Assembly: GCF_900074915.1 (NCBI RefSeq)
Contig: NZ_LT222319.1
Location: 372,001-436,000 of the forward strand
DNA: 64,000 nt
Direction: 5' to 3'
Source of the DNA: Pseudomonas cerasi
GTDB lineage: Bacteria > Pseudomonadota > Gammaproteobacteria > Pseudomonadales > Pseudomonadaceae
Shown here: positions 38,816 to 47,470 of the stretch, piece by piece
How the letters are laid out: each line of letters opens with the position of its first letter
Numbering within the stretch: the first letter of the stretch is position 1
Notes under the pieces: generated by a model
Database searches by the model: none
Seen by the model: only the letters and a program-made list of their open reading frames with translations
Told to the model about the DNA's origin: nothing
Made by a program: the position numbers and the translations under genes

Positions 38816-39793
38816 ATGAGCCCAGCCGAATTACACGCCGACAGCATCGTTATTGACGGGCTGATCATCGCCAAGTGGAACCGCGAGCTGTTCGAAGACA
38901 TGCGCAAGGGCGGCCTGACCATGGCCAACTGCACCGTGTCGGTGTGGGAGGGCTTTCAGGCGACCATCAACAGCATCTGCACCAGCCAGAAACTGATGCG
39001 CGAAAACAGCGACCTGGTCATGCCGGTGCATACCACAGCCGACATCCGCAAGGCCAAGGAACTGGGCAAGACCGGCATTCTGTTCGGCTTCCAGAACGCA
39101 CACGCCTATGAAGACCAGATCGGCTACGTCGAGATCTTCAAGAAGCTCGGCGTCGGCATCGTGCAGATGTGCTACAACACCCAGAATCTGGTGGGCACGG
39201 GCTGCTACGAGCGCGACGGCGGGCTGTCGGGTTTCGGTCGTGAGATCGTCGCTGAAATGAACCGTGTCGGGGTGATGTGCGACCTGTCCCACGTCGGCTC
39301 GAAAACCTCGGAAGAAGTCATTCTCGAATCGAAAAAGCCGGTCTGCTACTCCCACTGTCTGCCCTCCGGCCTCAAGGAACACCCGCGCAACAAGTCCGAC
39401 GCCGAACTGAAGTTCATCGCCGATCATGGCGGTTTTGTCGGCGTGACCATGTTCGCGCCGTTCCTGGCCAAGGGCATCGATTCGACCATTGACGATTACG
39501 CCGAAGCCATCGAATACGTCATGAACATCGTCGGCGAAGACGCCATCGGCATTGGCACTGACTTCACTCAGGGTCACGGCCAGGAGTTTTTCGAGTACCT
39601 GACCCACGACAAGGGCTACGCCCGCCGCCTGACCAACTTCGGCAAGATCATCAACCCGCTGGGCATCCGCACCGTTGGCGAGTTTCCCAATCTGACTGAA
39701 ACGCTGCTCAAGCGCGGTCACTCCGAACGCGTGGTGCGCAAGATCATGGGCGAGAACTGGGTCAACGTTCTGGCCGACGTCTGGGGCGAGTAA
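38816..39793 (+). CDS. Membrane-dipeptidase-family (renal dipeptidase) enzyme
   Basis: A 325-residue metallo-hydrolase of peptidase family M19. The N-terminal DSIVIDGLIIAKWN replaces the usual HxD region with DGL; further on are GFQNAHAYED, MCDLSHVGSKTSEEVI, CYSHCLPSGLKEHPRNKSD and GIGTDFTQGHG. It precedes dgcA in P. aeruginosa as well (PA5396), so it belongs to the betaine/dimethylglycine locus. The substrate is unknown. The start follows GGGGACAGC. Confidence 0.87.
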   Translation: MSPAELHADSIVIDGLIIAKWNRELFEDMRKGGLTMANCTVSVWEGFQATINSICTSQKLMRENSDLVMPVHTTADIRKAKELGKTGILFGFQNAHAYEDQIGYVEIFKKLGVGIVQMCYNTQNLVGTGCYERDGGLSGFGREIVAEMNRVGVMCDLSHVGSKTSEEVILESKKPVCYSHCLPSGLKEHPRNKSDAELKFIADHGGFVGVTMFAPFLAKGIDSTIDDYAEAIEYVMNIVGEDAIGIGTDFTQGHGQEFFEYLTHDKGYARRLTNFGKIINPLGIRTVGEFPNLTETLLKRGHSERVVRKIMGENWVNVLADVWGE

Positions 39794-39877
39794 CCCGCCC
39801 GCCATACCTTATCGAATTGAACCCCCACGGCCCTTCGAGCGGTGGGTGTAGCCCGAATCATCTGGAGTTTGACCGCC

Positions 39878-40408
39878 ATGGCTAAAATCGCCCCGCAACT
39901 GCCCATCGAAGTCGACAGCGAAACCGGCGTCTGGACCTCCGATGCGTTGCCGATGCTGTACGTGCCCCGGCACTTTTTCGTCAACAACCACATGGGCATC
40001 GAAGAAGTGCTGGGCGCCGATGCCTACGCCGACATCCTCTACAAGGCGGGTTACAAATCCGCCTGGCACTGGTGCGAAAAGGAAGCCGAATGCCACGGCC
40101 TGGAAGGCGTTGCGGTGTTCGAGCACTACATGAAGCGTCTGTCGCAGCGTGGCTGGGGCCTGTTCAAGATCCAGGACATCGACGTCGAGAAAGGAACTGC
40201 CAGTGTGAAGCTGGAGCACTCCTGTTTCGTGTACGTCTACGGCAAGGTCGGGCGCAAGGTCGATTACATGTTCACCGGCTGGTTCGCCGGGGCCATGGAT
40301 CAGATCCTCGCTGCCAGTGGCAGCGCTGTGCGTACGGTTGCCGAGCAGGTTTACGGTGGTTCCGAAGACGGTCATGACGACGGTCTGTTTGTCGTCAAGC
40401 CGCTGTAA
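39878..40408 (+). CDS. 4-vinyl-reductase-like protein (DUF5943) of the dimethylglycine locus
   Basis: A 176-residue protein with start ATG 39878 (MAKIAPQLPIEVDS) after CTGGAG. C-terminal half: QDIDVEKGTASVKLEHSCFVYVYGKVGRKVDYMFTGWFAGAMDQIL. This resembles the 4VR small-molecule-binding domain. A homologue sits in the same place before dgcA in pseudomonads (DUF5943). It lies 16 bases before dgcA, so it is likely in that operon. Biochemical role unknown. Confidence 0.78.
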   Translation: MAKIAPQLPIEVDSETGVWTSDALPMLYVPRHFFVNNHMGIEEVLGADAYADILYKAGYKSAWHWCEKEAECHGLEGVAVFEHYMKRLSQRGWGLFKIQDIDVEKGTASVKLEHSCFVYVYGKVGRKVDYMFTGWFAGAMDQILAASGSAVRTVAEQVYGGSEDGHDDGLFVVKPL

Positions 40409-40423
40409 ATCGAGGATCGGGTT

Positions 40424-42484
40424 ATGGCTTTCGAAGCGATGTTCCAGCCGATCCAGATCGGCAAGCTCACCATCCGCAATCGCGTGCTGAGCACTGCGCA
40501 CGCCGAGGTCTACGCCACCGATGGCGGCATGACCACGGATCGTTACGTGAAGTACTACGAGGAAAAAGCCAAGGGCGGCATCGGCCTGGCCATTTGTGGC
40601 GGCTCTTCAAGCGTGGCCATCGACAGCCCGCAAGGCTGGTGGAAATCGGTCAACCTGGCAACCGACAGAATCATCCCGCACTTCCAGAACCTTGCCGACG
40701 CCATGCACAAGCATGGCGCCAAGATCATGATCCAGATTACCCACATGGGCCGTCGCTCGCGCTGGGATGGCGATCACTGGCCGACCCTGATGTCGCCGTC
40801 GGGCATTCGCGAGCCGGTACATCGGGCAACCTGCAAAACCATCGAGCCCGAGGAAATCTGGCGGGTGATCGGCAACTACGCCAGTGCTGCGGCGCGTGCC
40901 AAGGCCGGTGGTCTGGATGGCGTCGAGTTGTCGGCGGTGCATCAGCACATGATCGACCAGTTCTGGAGCCCGCGGGTCAACAAGCGCACCGATGAATGGG
41001 GTGGCAGTTTCGAGAACCGCATGCGCTTCGGCCTGGAAGTGATCAAGGCGGTGCGCAAGGAAGTCGGCCCCGACTTCTGCGTAGGGTTGCGCATCTGTGG
41101 CGACGAGTTTCATCCCGATGGCCTAAGCCACGAGGACATGAAACAGATCGCCAAGTATTACGACGACACCGGCATGATCGATTTCATCGGCGTGGTGGGC
41201 TCGGGGTGTGACACCCACAACACCCTGGCCAACGTTATTCCGAACATGAGTTACCCACCGGAGCCGTTCCTGCACCTGGCTGCCGGGATCAAGGAAGTGG
41301 TCAAGGCCCCGGTGCTGCACGCGCAGAACATCAAGGACCCGAACCAGGCAACGCGAATTCTGGAAGGTGGCTATGTCGATATGGTCGGCATGACCCGCGC
41401 GCACATTGCCGACCCGCACCTGATCGCCAAGATCAAGATGGGCCAGATCGACCAGATCAAGCAGTGCGTCGGTGCCAACTACTGCATCGATCGCCAGTAT
41501 CAAGGGCTGGATGTGCTGTGCATCCAGAACGCCGCCACGTCCCGCGAATACATGGGCGTGCCGCACATCATCGAGAAATCCGCCGGACCCAGGCGCAAGG
41601 TCGTGGTGGTCGGTGCCGGTCCTGCCGGGATGGAAGCCGCACGGGTCTCTGCCGAACGCGGACATGACGTGACCCTGTTCGAGAAAAAGGACTTCATCGG
41701 CGGGCAGATCACCACCGCATCGAAGGCACCGCAGCGCGACCAGATCGCCGGCATCACGCGCTGGTTCCAGCTTGAGCTGGCGCGCCTGAAAGTCGACCTG
41801 CGTCTGGGCACCGCAGCGGATGCGGCAACCATTCTCGATCTGCGGCCCGACATCGTGGTGCTCGCGGTCGGCGGTCACCCGTTTCTTGAGCAGAACGAAC
41901 ACTGGGGGGCGGCTGAAGGCCTGGTGGTCAGCAGTTGGGATGTGCTGGACGGCAAGGTGGCGCCCGGCAAGAACGTGCTGGTCTACGACACCATCTGCGA
42001 GTTCACCGGCATGTCGGTGGCCGATTTTCTGGCCGACAAGGGCTGCCAGGTCGAAATCGTCACCGATGACATCAAGCCGGGCGTGGCGATTGGCGGAACC
42101 TCGTTCCCGACCTACTACCGCAGCATGTACCCCAAGGAAGTGATCATGACCGGCGACATGATGCTGGAAAAGGTCTATCGCGAGGGCGACAAGCTGGTGG
42201 CGGTGCTGGAAAACGAATACACCGGCGCCAAGGAAGAGCGGGTCGTCGATCAGGTGGTGGTGGAAAACGGCGTGCGTCCCGACGAAGCGATCTACTACGC
42301 GCTCAAGGAAGGCTCGCGCAACAAAGGCCAGATCGATATCGATGCGCTGTTCGCCATTCAGCCACAGCCATCGTTGAGCCAGCCGGGTGACGGTTATCTG
42401 CTGTTCCGTATCGGCGATTGCGTGGCGCAGCGTAATACCCACGCGGCGATCTATGACGGCTTGCGGCTGTGCAAGGACTTTTAA
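40424..42484 (+). CDS. dgcA: Dimethylglycine catabolism flavoprotein DgcA
   Basis: A 686-residue flavoprotein of the old-yellow-enzyme/trimethylamine dehydrogenase type. The FMN TIM barrel is N-terminal (FQPIQIGKLTIRNRVLSTAH, GVELSAVHQHMIDQFWSPRVNKRTDEWGG). The Fe-S cysteine cluster is CVGANYCIDRQ...CIQN. The C-terminal NAD/FAD Rossmann part is VVVVGAGPAGMEAARV. With DgcB and the ETF it oxidatively demethylates dimethylglycine to sarcosine. Spacing is 157 bases to dgcB, with a REP element between. Confidence 0.92.
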   Translation: MAFEAMFQPIQIGKLTIRNRVLSTAHAEVYATDGGMTTDRYVKYYEEKAKGGIGLAICGGSSSVAIDSPQGWWKSVNLATDRIIPHFQNLADAMHKHGAKIMIQITHMGRRSRWDGDHWPTLMSPSGIREPVHRATCKTIEPEEIWRVIGNYASAAARAKAGGLDGVELSAVHQHMIDQFWSPRVNKRTDEWGGSFENRMRFGLEVIKAVRKEVGPDFCVGLRICGDEFHPDGLSHEDMKQIAKYYDDTGMIDFIGVVGSGCDTHNTLANVIPNMSYPPEPFLHLAAGIKEVVKAPVLHAQNIKDPNQATRILEGGYVDMVGMTRAHIADPHLIAKIKMGQIDQIKQCVGANYCIDRQYQGLDVLCIQNAATSREYMGVPHIIEKSAGPRRKVVVVGAGPAGMEAARVSAERGHDVTLFEKKDFIGGQITTASKAPQRDQIAGITRWFQLELARLKVDLRLGTAADAATILDLRPDIVVLAVGGHPFLEQNEHWGAAEGLVVSSWDVLDGKVAPGKNVLVYDTICEFTGMSVADFLADKGCQVEIVTDDIKPGVAIGGTSFPTYYRSMYPKEVIMTGDMMLEKVYREGDKLVAVLENEYTGAKEERVVDQVVVENGVRPDEAIYYALKEGSRNKGQIDIDALFAIQPQPSLSQPGDGYLLFRIGDCVAQRNTHAAIYDGLRLCKDF

Positions 42485-42516
42485 GGCTCGCCTGTCTTTG
42501 ATTCCGGCCGCAGGCC

Positions 42517-42545
42517 GTGGGAGCGAACGGGTTCGCGAATGCGAT
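42517..42545. repeat. Single REP sequence between dgcA and dgcB
   Basis: GTGGGAGCGAACGGGTTCGCGAA forms a small palindrome with the GTGGGAGC start typical of Pseudomonas REPs. It lies inside the dgcA-dgcB gap and may modulate the message there. Confidence 0.7.
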
Positions 42546-42640
42546 AGATCAGCCGACATGCGGGTTGTCTGATCCACGGTTTTTGCGAATCAACGAAGCG
42601 TCACCCGGACTGCAAGACCGCTTGGTACCTGGAGCTTCAG

Positions 42641-44605
42641 ATGCTAGACACCCTTCTTCCGATCCTGCTGTTCAGCGCCCTGGCCCTTGCGGCGCTGGGC
42701 GCCTGGCGGCGGGCAACCCTGTGGCGCAACGGTCGGTCCTCGAAAGTCGATTGGCTGGGTGGTCTGCTGGCCATGCCCAAGCGGTACATGGTCGATCTGC
42801 ATCACGTGGTCGCGCGTGACAAATACATCGCCAACACCCACGTGGCCACAGCGGGCGGAGCGGTGGCCTCGATTGTGCTGGCGATTCTGGTGCACGGTTT
42901 CGGTGTGCATAACCGCGTGCTTGGTTACGCACTGCTGTTGATGACGGCGGTGATGTTCGTCGGTGCGGTGTTTGTCTATCGTCGTCGTCTCAACCCGCCT
43001 GCGCGTCTGTCGAAAGGCCCGTGGATGCGCCTGCCGAAAAGCCTCATGGCGTTTTCCGCGAGCTTCTTTCTGGTCACGTTGCCAGTGGCGGGCATTCTTC
43101 CCGAGCACTTCGGCGGATGGGTACTGGTCGCTGTTCTCGGGCTGGGCGTGCTGTGGGGCGTAAGCGAACTGTTTTTCGGCATGACCTGGGGCGGGCCGAT
43201 GAAGCACGCCTTCGCCGGGGCGCTGCACCTGGCCTGGCACCGGCGTGCCGAGCGTTTTGGTGGTGGACGTTCCACGGGCCTGAAACCTTTGGACCTGAAC
43301 GATCGAACCGCACCGCTGGGCGTGGAGAAACCTCAGGACTTCACCTGGAACCAACTGCTGGGCTTCGACGCCTGCGTGCAGTGCGGCAAGTGCGAAGCGG
43401 CCTGCCCGGCGTTTGCCGCAGGCCAGCCACTCAACCCTAAAAAGCTGATTCAGGACATGGTGGTCGGTCTTGCCGGGGGCACCGACGCAAAATTTGCCGG
43501 CAGTCCCTATCCATCGCTGGACGGCAAAGGCAAGCCACTGGGCGAGCATGGTGGTAATCCGCATCAGCCCATCGTCAACGGGCTGGTGGACGCCGAAACG
43601 CTGTGGTCCTGCACCACGTGCCGAGCCTGTGTCGAAGAGTGCCCGATGATGATCGAGCACGTCGATGCCATCGTCGACATGCGCCGCCACCTGACCCTCG
43701 AAAAGGGCGCTACGCCGAACAAGGGCGCCGAGGTGCTGGACAACCTGATCGCCACCGACAACCCCGGCGGGTTTGCACCGGGCGGGCGAATGAACTGGGC
43801 GGCCGATCTGAACCTGACATTGCTCAGCGAGAAAAAAACCGTGGATGTGCTGTTCTGGGTCGGTGATGGCGCGTTCGACATGCGTAATCAACGCACCCTG
43901 CGCGCGTTCGTCAAAGTCCTCAAGGCGGCCGGGGTGGATTTCGCCGTGCTGGGCCTCGAAGAACGCGACAGCGGTGATGTGGCCAGGCGGTTGGGCGATG
44001 AAGCGACCTTCCAGATGCTCGCCCTACGCAACATTCAGACCCTGTCCCGTTACGATTTCAAACGTATCGTGACCTGCGACCCGCACAGCTTTCATGTGCT
44101 GAAAAACGAATATGGCGCTTTTGGCGGTGACTATCAGGTGCAGCATCACAGCACCTTCATGGCCGAGCTGGTGCGCAGCGGCGCCCTGACGCTGGGCCAG
44201 CACAAAGGCGCCAGCGTGACTTATCACGATCCGTGTTACCTGGGCCGTTACAACGGCGAATACGAGGCGCCGCGTGAAGTGCTGCGCGCGCTGGGGATCG
44301 AGATCAGGGAAATGCAGCGCTCGGGCTTTCGCTCCCGCTGCTGCGGTGGCGGCGGTGGCGCGCCCATCACTGACATTCCCGGTAGACAGCGGATTCCTGA
44401 CATGCGCATGGACGACATTCGTGAGACGGCTGCCGAGCTGGTTGCGGTAGGTTGTCCACAGTGCACAGCCATGCTCGAAGGCGTTGTCGAGCCGCGACCA
44501 CTGATCAAGGACATTGCCGAACTGGTCGCCGATGCGCTGATTGAGGAAGTTATCCCCAACACCCCAGCGCCTGCCAAACGTAAACCCGCGGAGGTGCTCT
44601 GTTGA
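42641..44605 (+). CDS. dgcB: Dimethylglycine catabolism membrane Fe-S oxidoreductase DgcB
   Basis: A 654-residue protein. Several N-terminal membrane helices (to about residue 190) precede two 4Fe-4S motifs (CVQCGKCEAACP and CTTCRACVEECP) and two CCG domains (DPCYLGRYNGEY...CCGGGGG and VGCPQCTAMLEG). This is the HdrD/GlpC-like electron-transfer type that passes electrons from DgcA/ETF to the membrane quinone pool. The end overlaps the etfA start by four bases. Confidence 0.92.
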   Translation: MLDTLLPILLFSALALAALGAWRRATLWRNGRSSKVDWLGGLLAMPKRYMVDLHHVVARDKYIANTHVATAGGAVASIVLAILVHGFGVHNRVLGYALLLMTAVMFVGAVFVYRRRLNPPARLSKGPWMRLPKSLMAFSASFFLVTLPVAGILPEHFGGWVLVAVLGLGVLWGVSELFFGMTWGGPMKHAFAGALHLAWHRRAERFGGGRSTGLKPLDLNDRTAPLGVEKPQDFTWNQLLGFDACVQCGKCEAACPAFAAGQPLNPKKLIQDMVVGLAGGTDAKFAGSPYPSLDGKGKPLGEHGGNPHQPIVNGLVDAETLWSCTTCRACVEECPMMIEHVDAIVDMRRHLTLEKGATPNKGAEVLDNLIATDNPGGFAPGGRMNWAADLNLTLLSEKKTVDVLFWVGDGAFDMRNQRTLRAFVKVLKAAGVDFAVLGLEERDSGDVARRLGDEATFQMLALRNIQTLSRYDFKRIVTCDPHSFHVLKNEYGAFGGDYQVQHHSTFMAELVRSGALTLGQHKGASVTYHDPCYLGRYNGEYEAPREVLRALGIEIREMQRSGFRSRCCGGGGGAPITDIPGRQRIPDMRMDDIRETAAELVAVGCPQCTAMLEGVVEPRPLIKDIAELVADALIEEVIPNTPAPAKRKPAEVLC

Positions 44606-45822
44606 GTGACATTATCCGCCGTGATCCGCGCGCCGAGTGGATTGCCCGTAATCGACTGCACCCACTGCATGCGGCCATGCAGCCGGCGCAGAGCCGCTGG
44701 ATGGGGCCGAACGGCCTGATGCGCAAGAACGTGCATGGCCTGGGTTTTATCGGTCCCAACGGCATCAAGCGTATCGACCGCAGCGGCGCTCAGCAGGGCG
44801 GCACGGTCAAGCGTTCGGCCGCTGCCGACGTGCAGTTGCCGCTGCATAGCATCGTCGAGCCAGCGTTCCATATCACGGTGGTGCCCGATATGGTCGGCGG
44901 CCGTCTGAGCAGCCACGACCGCGACTTGCTGGGGCTGGCGCGTCAGCTGGCGGGGGCAGACGGTGCCGTGCTGGCGGTGGTGTTCGGCGAACACAAGGAA
45001 ATTGCTTTCGACGTTGCTGGCGTGGATCGGTTATTGATTATCGACGGTGCCGGGTTCGACGGTTATTCACCGGAACAGCGCGTGCAGGGTTTGCGAGCTG
45101 TGGATAACCAGTTCAACCCGCGCCACTGGCTGCTGCCGGACAGCCGCACCGGCGGTGGCGAACTGGGAAGACGTTTTGCCGCCAGCATCGGCGAGCGACC
45201 TGCAACGCGGGTCTGGCAGGTCAAGGACCAGCTGTGCATAAGTCGCGCAGGTGCCGGTCGCGAAGACCTGGTTCGGCCTCTGGCCCGTCTGATTCTGGCC
45301 GCTGTAGAGTGCGCTGAACCGGTCAGCGATACCCGTCATGAGGTAGTGCCGGTCGAGTTGTCCACAGGCGTGGCGCGCAGCCTGCCGCGTATAGAGGACC
45401 TGGGAGCGGTTGCCGTCGATCCCGGAGCTATCCCCATGGCTGACGCCGAATTCATTCTGTCTGGCGGCAATGGTGTCAAAGACTGGGACCTGTTTCATCA
45501 GGCCGCTTCGGCACTCGGGGCCACCGAAGGGGCGTCGCGGGTCGCAGTGGACGATGGTTTCATGGGCCGCGAGCGGCAGGTAGGCGCGAGTGGCACCTGG
45601 GTGACCGCAAGGGTGTATGTCGCCGTCGGTATTTCCGGGGCCATCCAGCATCTGCAGGGTATCGGCGCCTGTGACAAGGTCATTGCGATCAATCTGGATG
45701 CGGGGTGCGACATGGTCAAGCGTGCAGATCTATCGGTCATCGGCGAGAGCGCCGAAGTACTTAAGGCGCTGATCGCCGCAGTCGAAGCCTGGCGCAGCGG
45801 AGGTAAGCGTGATGCAGCCTGA
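44602..45822 (+). CDS. etfA: Electron transfer flavoprotein alpha subunit, dimethylglycine-linked
   Basis: A 406-residue ETF alpha subunit. The C-terminal FAD domain is intact: LGATEGASRVAVDDGFMGRERQVGASG, VYVAVGISGAIQHLQGI, AINLDAGCDMVKRADLSVIGES. The N-terminus is longer than usual (MSDIIRRDPRAEWIARNRLHPLHA). The start is TTG 44602 overlapping the dgcB stop (TTGA), after GGAGGTGCTCTG. It is the dedicated ETF of the dgc system (PA5400 position), not the housekeeping one. Confidence 0.9.
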   Translation: MSDIIRRDPRAEWIARNRLHPLHAAMQPAQSRWMGPNGLMRKNVHGLGFIGPNGIKRIDRSGAQQGGTVKRSAAADVQLPLHSIVEPAFHITVVPDMVGGRLSSHDRDLLGLARQLAGADGAVLAVVFGEHKEIAFDVAGVDRLLIIDGAGFDGYSPEQRVQGLRAVDNQFNPRHWLLPDSRTGGGELGRRFAASIGERPATRVWQVKDQLCISRAGAGREDLVRPLARLILAAVECAEPVSDTRHEVVPVELSTGVARSLPRIEDLGAVAVDPGAIPMADAEFILSGGNGVKDWDLFHQAASALGATEGASRVAVDDGFMGRERQVGASGTWVTARVYVAVGISGAIQHLQGIGACDKVIAINLDAGCDMVKRADLSVIGESAEVLKALIAAVEAWRSGGKRDAA

Positions 45823-46609
45823 AGTGTCTGTGGATAAGCATGCGGTACAGATCATCAGTCTGGTGTCCATCGGGGCGCACCCGACATCAGGTCGTGCGCG
45901 CCGCGCCGAACAGGATGCGCGGGCCGTCGAGCTTGGTTTGCAGCTGGCTGGGGATAACTTGCAGGTACTGCACGCCGGCAATGCCGAAGAACCGGCGCTG
46001 CGCGCTTACCTTGGCATGGGGCTCAACGAGCTGCATGTGCTGGAGCAACCCGAGGGCGCCGATGCGCTGATTGCGTTGACTGACTACCTCCGGGATTCTG
46101 CCGCGCAGGTGGTGTTGGCCGGCAGTCAGGCTGAAACCGGTGAAGGGTCGGGGATGCTGCCCTTTCTGTTGGCTGAAAGGCTGGGCTGGCCACTGGTGAC
46201 CGGTCTGGCTGAAGTCGAGTCGTTGAACAACGGCACCGCACTGGTGTTGCAGGCTCTGCCTCGCGGCCAGCGTCGCCGGCTGAAGGTTCGTCTGCCGTTT
46301 CTGGCCACTGTGGATAACGCCGCTCCCAAACCCCGGCAGAGCGCGTTCGGGCCTGCACAGCGTGGCACGCTGGACACCGAACTGGTTCAGGTCGTTGCCG
46401 ATGAGTTATTGACCGACCAAGCGCTGCAGCCAGCCAGACCGCGGCCCAAACGCTTGAAGGTCATCAAAGCCAAGAGCGGCGCTGATCGCATGAAAGCCGC
46501 CACTGCCAAGGCCAGTGGCGGCGGGGGCCAAGTGCTCAAGGGGCTGCGCCCTGAAGAGGGCGCAGCCGCGATTCTGAAGCTGTTGATCGATGAGGGCGTC
46601 GTAAAGTAA
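45812..46609 (+). CDS. etfB: Electron transfer flavoprotein beta subunit, dimethylglycine-linked
   Basis: A 265-residue ETF beta subunit overlapping the etfA end. ISLVSIGAHPTSGRARRAEQDARAVELGLQL and GLNELHVLEQPEGADALIALTDYLRD show the ETF AMP-binding fold, with QAETGEGSGMLPFLLAERLGWPLVTGLAEVE. The C-terminal 60 residues are Lys/Arg/Ala-rich. The ATG at 45812 follows GGAGGTAAGCG; a GTG just before it is also possible. It completes dgcA-dgcB-etfA-etfB. Confidence 0.88.
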   Translation: MQPEVSVDKHAVQIISLVSIGAHPTSGRARRAEQDARAVELGLQLAGDNLQVLHAGNAEEPALRAYLGMGLNELHVLEQPEGADALIALTDYLRDSAAQVVLAGSQAETGEGSGMLPFLLAERLGWPLVTGLAEVESLNNGTALVLQALPRGQRRRLKVRLPFLATVDNAAPKPRQSAFGPAQRGTLDTELVQVVADELLTDQALQPARPRPKRLKVIKAKSGADRMKAATAKASGGGGQVLKGLRPEEGAAAILKLLIDEGVVK

Positions 46610-47470
46610 GGCTAAGGTTTTGTGCTGCCCTCTTTGAGGGGCGGTTTGCCTTCTGCTCGGAGAGAGGCCGGAAGTAGGCATACGAAATACTTCCTTTCAG
46701 ATCACCGCCATTGCTGACCTCGACTTTGACATCCGCGTTTTCGTAACGGCGGTTGAAACTCGAAATGGTGGTGGGTAGCACAATGGCTCGTTCGAACGTC
46801 ACGCCTGTACGGCCTTGACCAATATTCTTTTCGGGAAGACTTACGCACAATCCCTGTGCGTGTGCCTGTGGATAATGTGTTCGTGAACGTCTGAAGGGCT
46901 TGTAGAACGCGGCTTTTGGAGTGGTGTTCAAAAAACGATCAATCTAACTCTTTATTTTCATTGCATTTTTTTGTGGATAAATGCGCGCTGCCATCTGCCA
47001 GCCACTGGGTTTGCCCACAATCTCTGTGCGCGTGCTTGTGGACAAGTTGTTTGTGATTGCCTGCAAGCCTTGTAAATAAAGGCTTTGGAGGTTTTGTATG
47101 AAAAATGATCAAAGCAGGGTTTTGCGTGCAGCGTTGGTTCATTCGGGTGGTTTTTCAGCCATTTTATACGTTGTCCACAGCAGGCCGGGTGATTGGGACG
47201 AAGTTGTACCCAAAGTCTGTTGGCGCTTCTGTGGATAAGGTGTTCGTGCTCGTCTGTAGCCCAATGAAATGAAGCTCTACAGAGATTTGGTTAAAAAACA
47301 TACAGGCTCTGTGACTTAGGTGTTCCATGGTAAGTCATTGTTGTCCTGACTATTTCCAGGCCCATGAAAAAACGACTTACCCATAAACGCTTTTTGGGCG
47401 CTGTGGATAAGTCGTTCAGTTATGACATCGTCACCGTCTGTTTACGAGCCAGAGCCGGTACGCATGAGGC
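46610..47470. other. Long gene-free region with DnaA-box-like 9-mers in degenerate repeats
   Basis: 861 bases with no convincing gene. The 9-mer TGTGGATAA (inverse TTATCCACA, the strong DnaA-box sequence) is at 46867, 46972, 47230 and 47402. A one-base variant is at 47037, and the inverse of that variant is at 47171. Three more perfect copies lie upstream in etfA/etfB at 45099, 45829 and 46309. The copies at 46867, 47037, 47230 and 47402 sit in a degenerate unit of about 170-195 bases (TGTGGATAA-n3-GTTCGTG-n3-GTCTG). An open frame at 46931-46536 overlaps etfB and looks spurious. Confidence 0.7.

Noticed and set aside
41123..42577. Long minus-strand frame opposite dgcA
   Set aside because: Antisense shadow; DgcA shows all its cofactor motifs on the plus strand.
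46536..46931. Minus-strand 131-codon frame after etfB
   Set aside because: Overlaps the etfB end, has no signal or family resemblance, and a basic, low-quality C-terminus; not enough to call a gene.
46867..47410. Chromosomal replication origin
   Set aside because: DnaA boxes are present, but no dnaA, dnaN, recF or rpmH lie near and no clear AT-rich unwinding region was seen.
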